21,969 nucleotides of DNA. It comes from Heterotrichella gracilis. Taxonomy: Eukaryota > Sar > Xanthophyceae > Tribonematales > Xanthonemataceae. Position 1 is the first letter of the stretch, and each line of letters starts with the position of its first letter. The stretch is from NCBI GenBank assembly GCA_032358255.1, contig JAULBX010029456.1:1-21969 (forward strand), read 5' to 3'. The position numbers and the translations under genes were made by a program. Shown here in pieces: positions 21,633 to 21,969 of this stretch. Under the pieces are notes generated by a model, which was not told where the DNA came from, made no database searches, and was given only the letters and a program-made list of their open reading frames with translations.

Positions 21633-21654
21633 TTTTTTTTTTTTTTTTTTTTTT
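21633..21654. repeat. T22 homopolymer tract
   Basis: An uninterrupted run of 22 T follows copy 2 of the 67-bp repeat and precedes gcaatgag. On the minus strand this is a poly(A) tail-like run. It could mark the 3' end of a retroposed sequence inserted in minus orientation, or simply be a slippage tract. No flanking target-site duplication was found by eye. Confidence 0.9.
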
Positions 21655-21756
21655 GCAATGAGAAAGAGTTACAAGAACCACAATCGCACAAACAAAGAGG
21701 GGGAAATTTCCCCGGCCAGTAACAGCAAGGCCAGGTACAAACCACCTCTCAGGGCG

Positions 21757-21891
21757 TGTCACGATAGATGAGGTGACTGCCAGATCAGGTGATCACACCA
21801 TGCTCTATGCGCACACTCCCCCCCCTGGCCAGCTTTGTAGGTGAGCATGGTGTGATCACCTGATCTGGCAGTCACCTCATCTATCGTGACA
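21757..21891. mobile_element. Perfect 49-bp inverted repeat with 37-nt loop (hairpin or small foldback element)
   Basis: The left arm at 21757-21805 (starting tgtcacgatagatgaggtga) is exactly the reverse complement of the right arm at 21843-21891. The spacer of 37 nt is C-rich in its middle (ccccccccc). The total of 135 bp is suited to a long, stable hairpin in DNA or RNA, or to a very small foldback/MITE-like element. There is no open frame, and no obvious target-site duplication flanks the arms. Perfect identity of the arms implies recent origin or active maintenance. Calling it mobile is inference; the inverted repeat itself is read directly. Confidence 0.6.
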
Positions 21892-21969
21892 GCTGTCGTG
21901 ACATATGTCTTTCGCCGTCGTTCTTCTTTCGCCTAGGGTTTGCCTAGGGTATTGTTATGGTTTGCAGGC

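Noticed and set aside
21182-21745. Long open frames on both strands (about 187-189 codons)
   Set aside because: They run through the (TTA)n microsatellite and the T22 tract, giving runs of Tyr, Ile, Phe or Lys. Their length comes from repeats rather than from a gene; only the 67-bp segment inside looks coding.
1-21969. tRNA, rRNA or transposase genes
   Set aside because: No cloverleaf with conserved T-loop and D-loop, no rRNA core sequence and no transposase or reverse-transcriptase motif was seen on either strand by reading; a covariance-model search was not possible here.

Overview
The window reads as nuclear DNA of a green alga (Chlorophyta, probably a chlorophycean). Genes are broken by many GT-AG introns. 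Exons are richer in G/C-ending codons than the surrounding DNA. TGTAA, the usual green-algal poly(A) signal, occurs downstream of genes, and plant-type telomere motifs (CCCTAAA) occur inside introns. No bacterial operon, ribosome-binding-site pattern, rRNA, tRNA or CRISPR array was seen. The species cannot be named from this sequence. All gene models were assembled by hand from reading frames, splice-site consensus and phase matching between exons.

Layout, left to right. (1) 1-100: 3' end of a plus-strand gene lying outside the window, marked by three tandem TGTAA signals. (2) 196-3318, minus: a 7-exon Gfo/Idh/MocA-type NAD(P)-dependent oxidoreductase, complete at 365 aa, with every intron phase consistent. 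(3) 3831-8263, plus: a 10-exon co-chaperone of about 580 aa in which a DnaJ domain (HPD intact) sits between two TPR modules. It is divergent from gene 2, with about 510 bp between the start codons. (4) about 8.9-11.3 kb, plus: an unrecognised protein with acidic, proline-rich middle exons and about three C-terminal membrane segments; its start is unresolved. (5) 12886-14365, minus: a YkgJ-type cysteine-cluster protein, 267 aa in 3 exons, with a long Ser/Thr/Arg-rich N-terminus that could be an organelle transit peptide. (6) 14648-18206, plus: a many-exon gene of unknown family, divergent from gene 5, with some very short introns and a TGTAA signal 63 nt after its stop. (7) about 19.2-20.2 kb, plus: two phase-matched exons of an ankyrin-like gene. 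(8) 20.3-22.0 kb: repeat-rich DNA with degenerate repeats, a (TTA)n microsatellite, a 67-bp in-frame direct repeat, a T22 tract and a perfect 49-bp inverted repeat.

The genes look like unrelated neighbours, as is usual in a nuclear genome; nothing indicates a shared pathway. The best supported are the oxidoreductase, the TPR-J-TPR chaperone and the YkgJ protein. The most unusual structures are the TPR-J-TPR arrangement, a partial exon duplication inside an intron of the oxidoreductase gene, a 40-bp tandem repeat carrying telomere motifs inside an intron, and the direct-repeat / poly(T) / hairpin cluster at the right edge.
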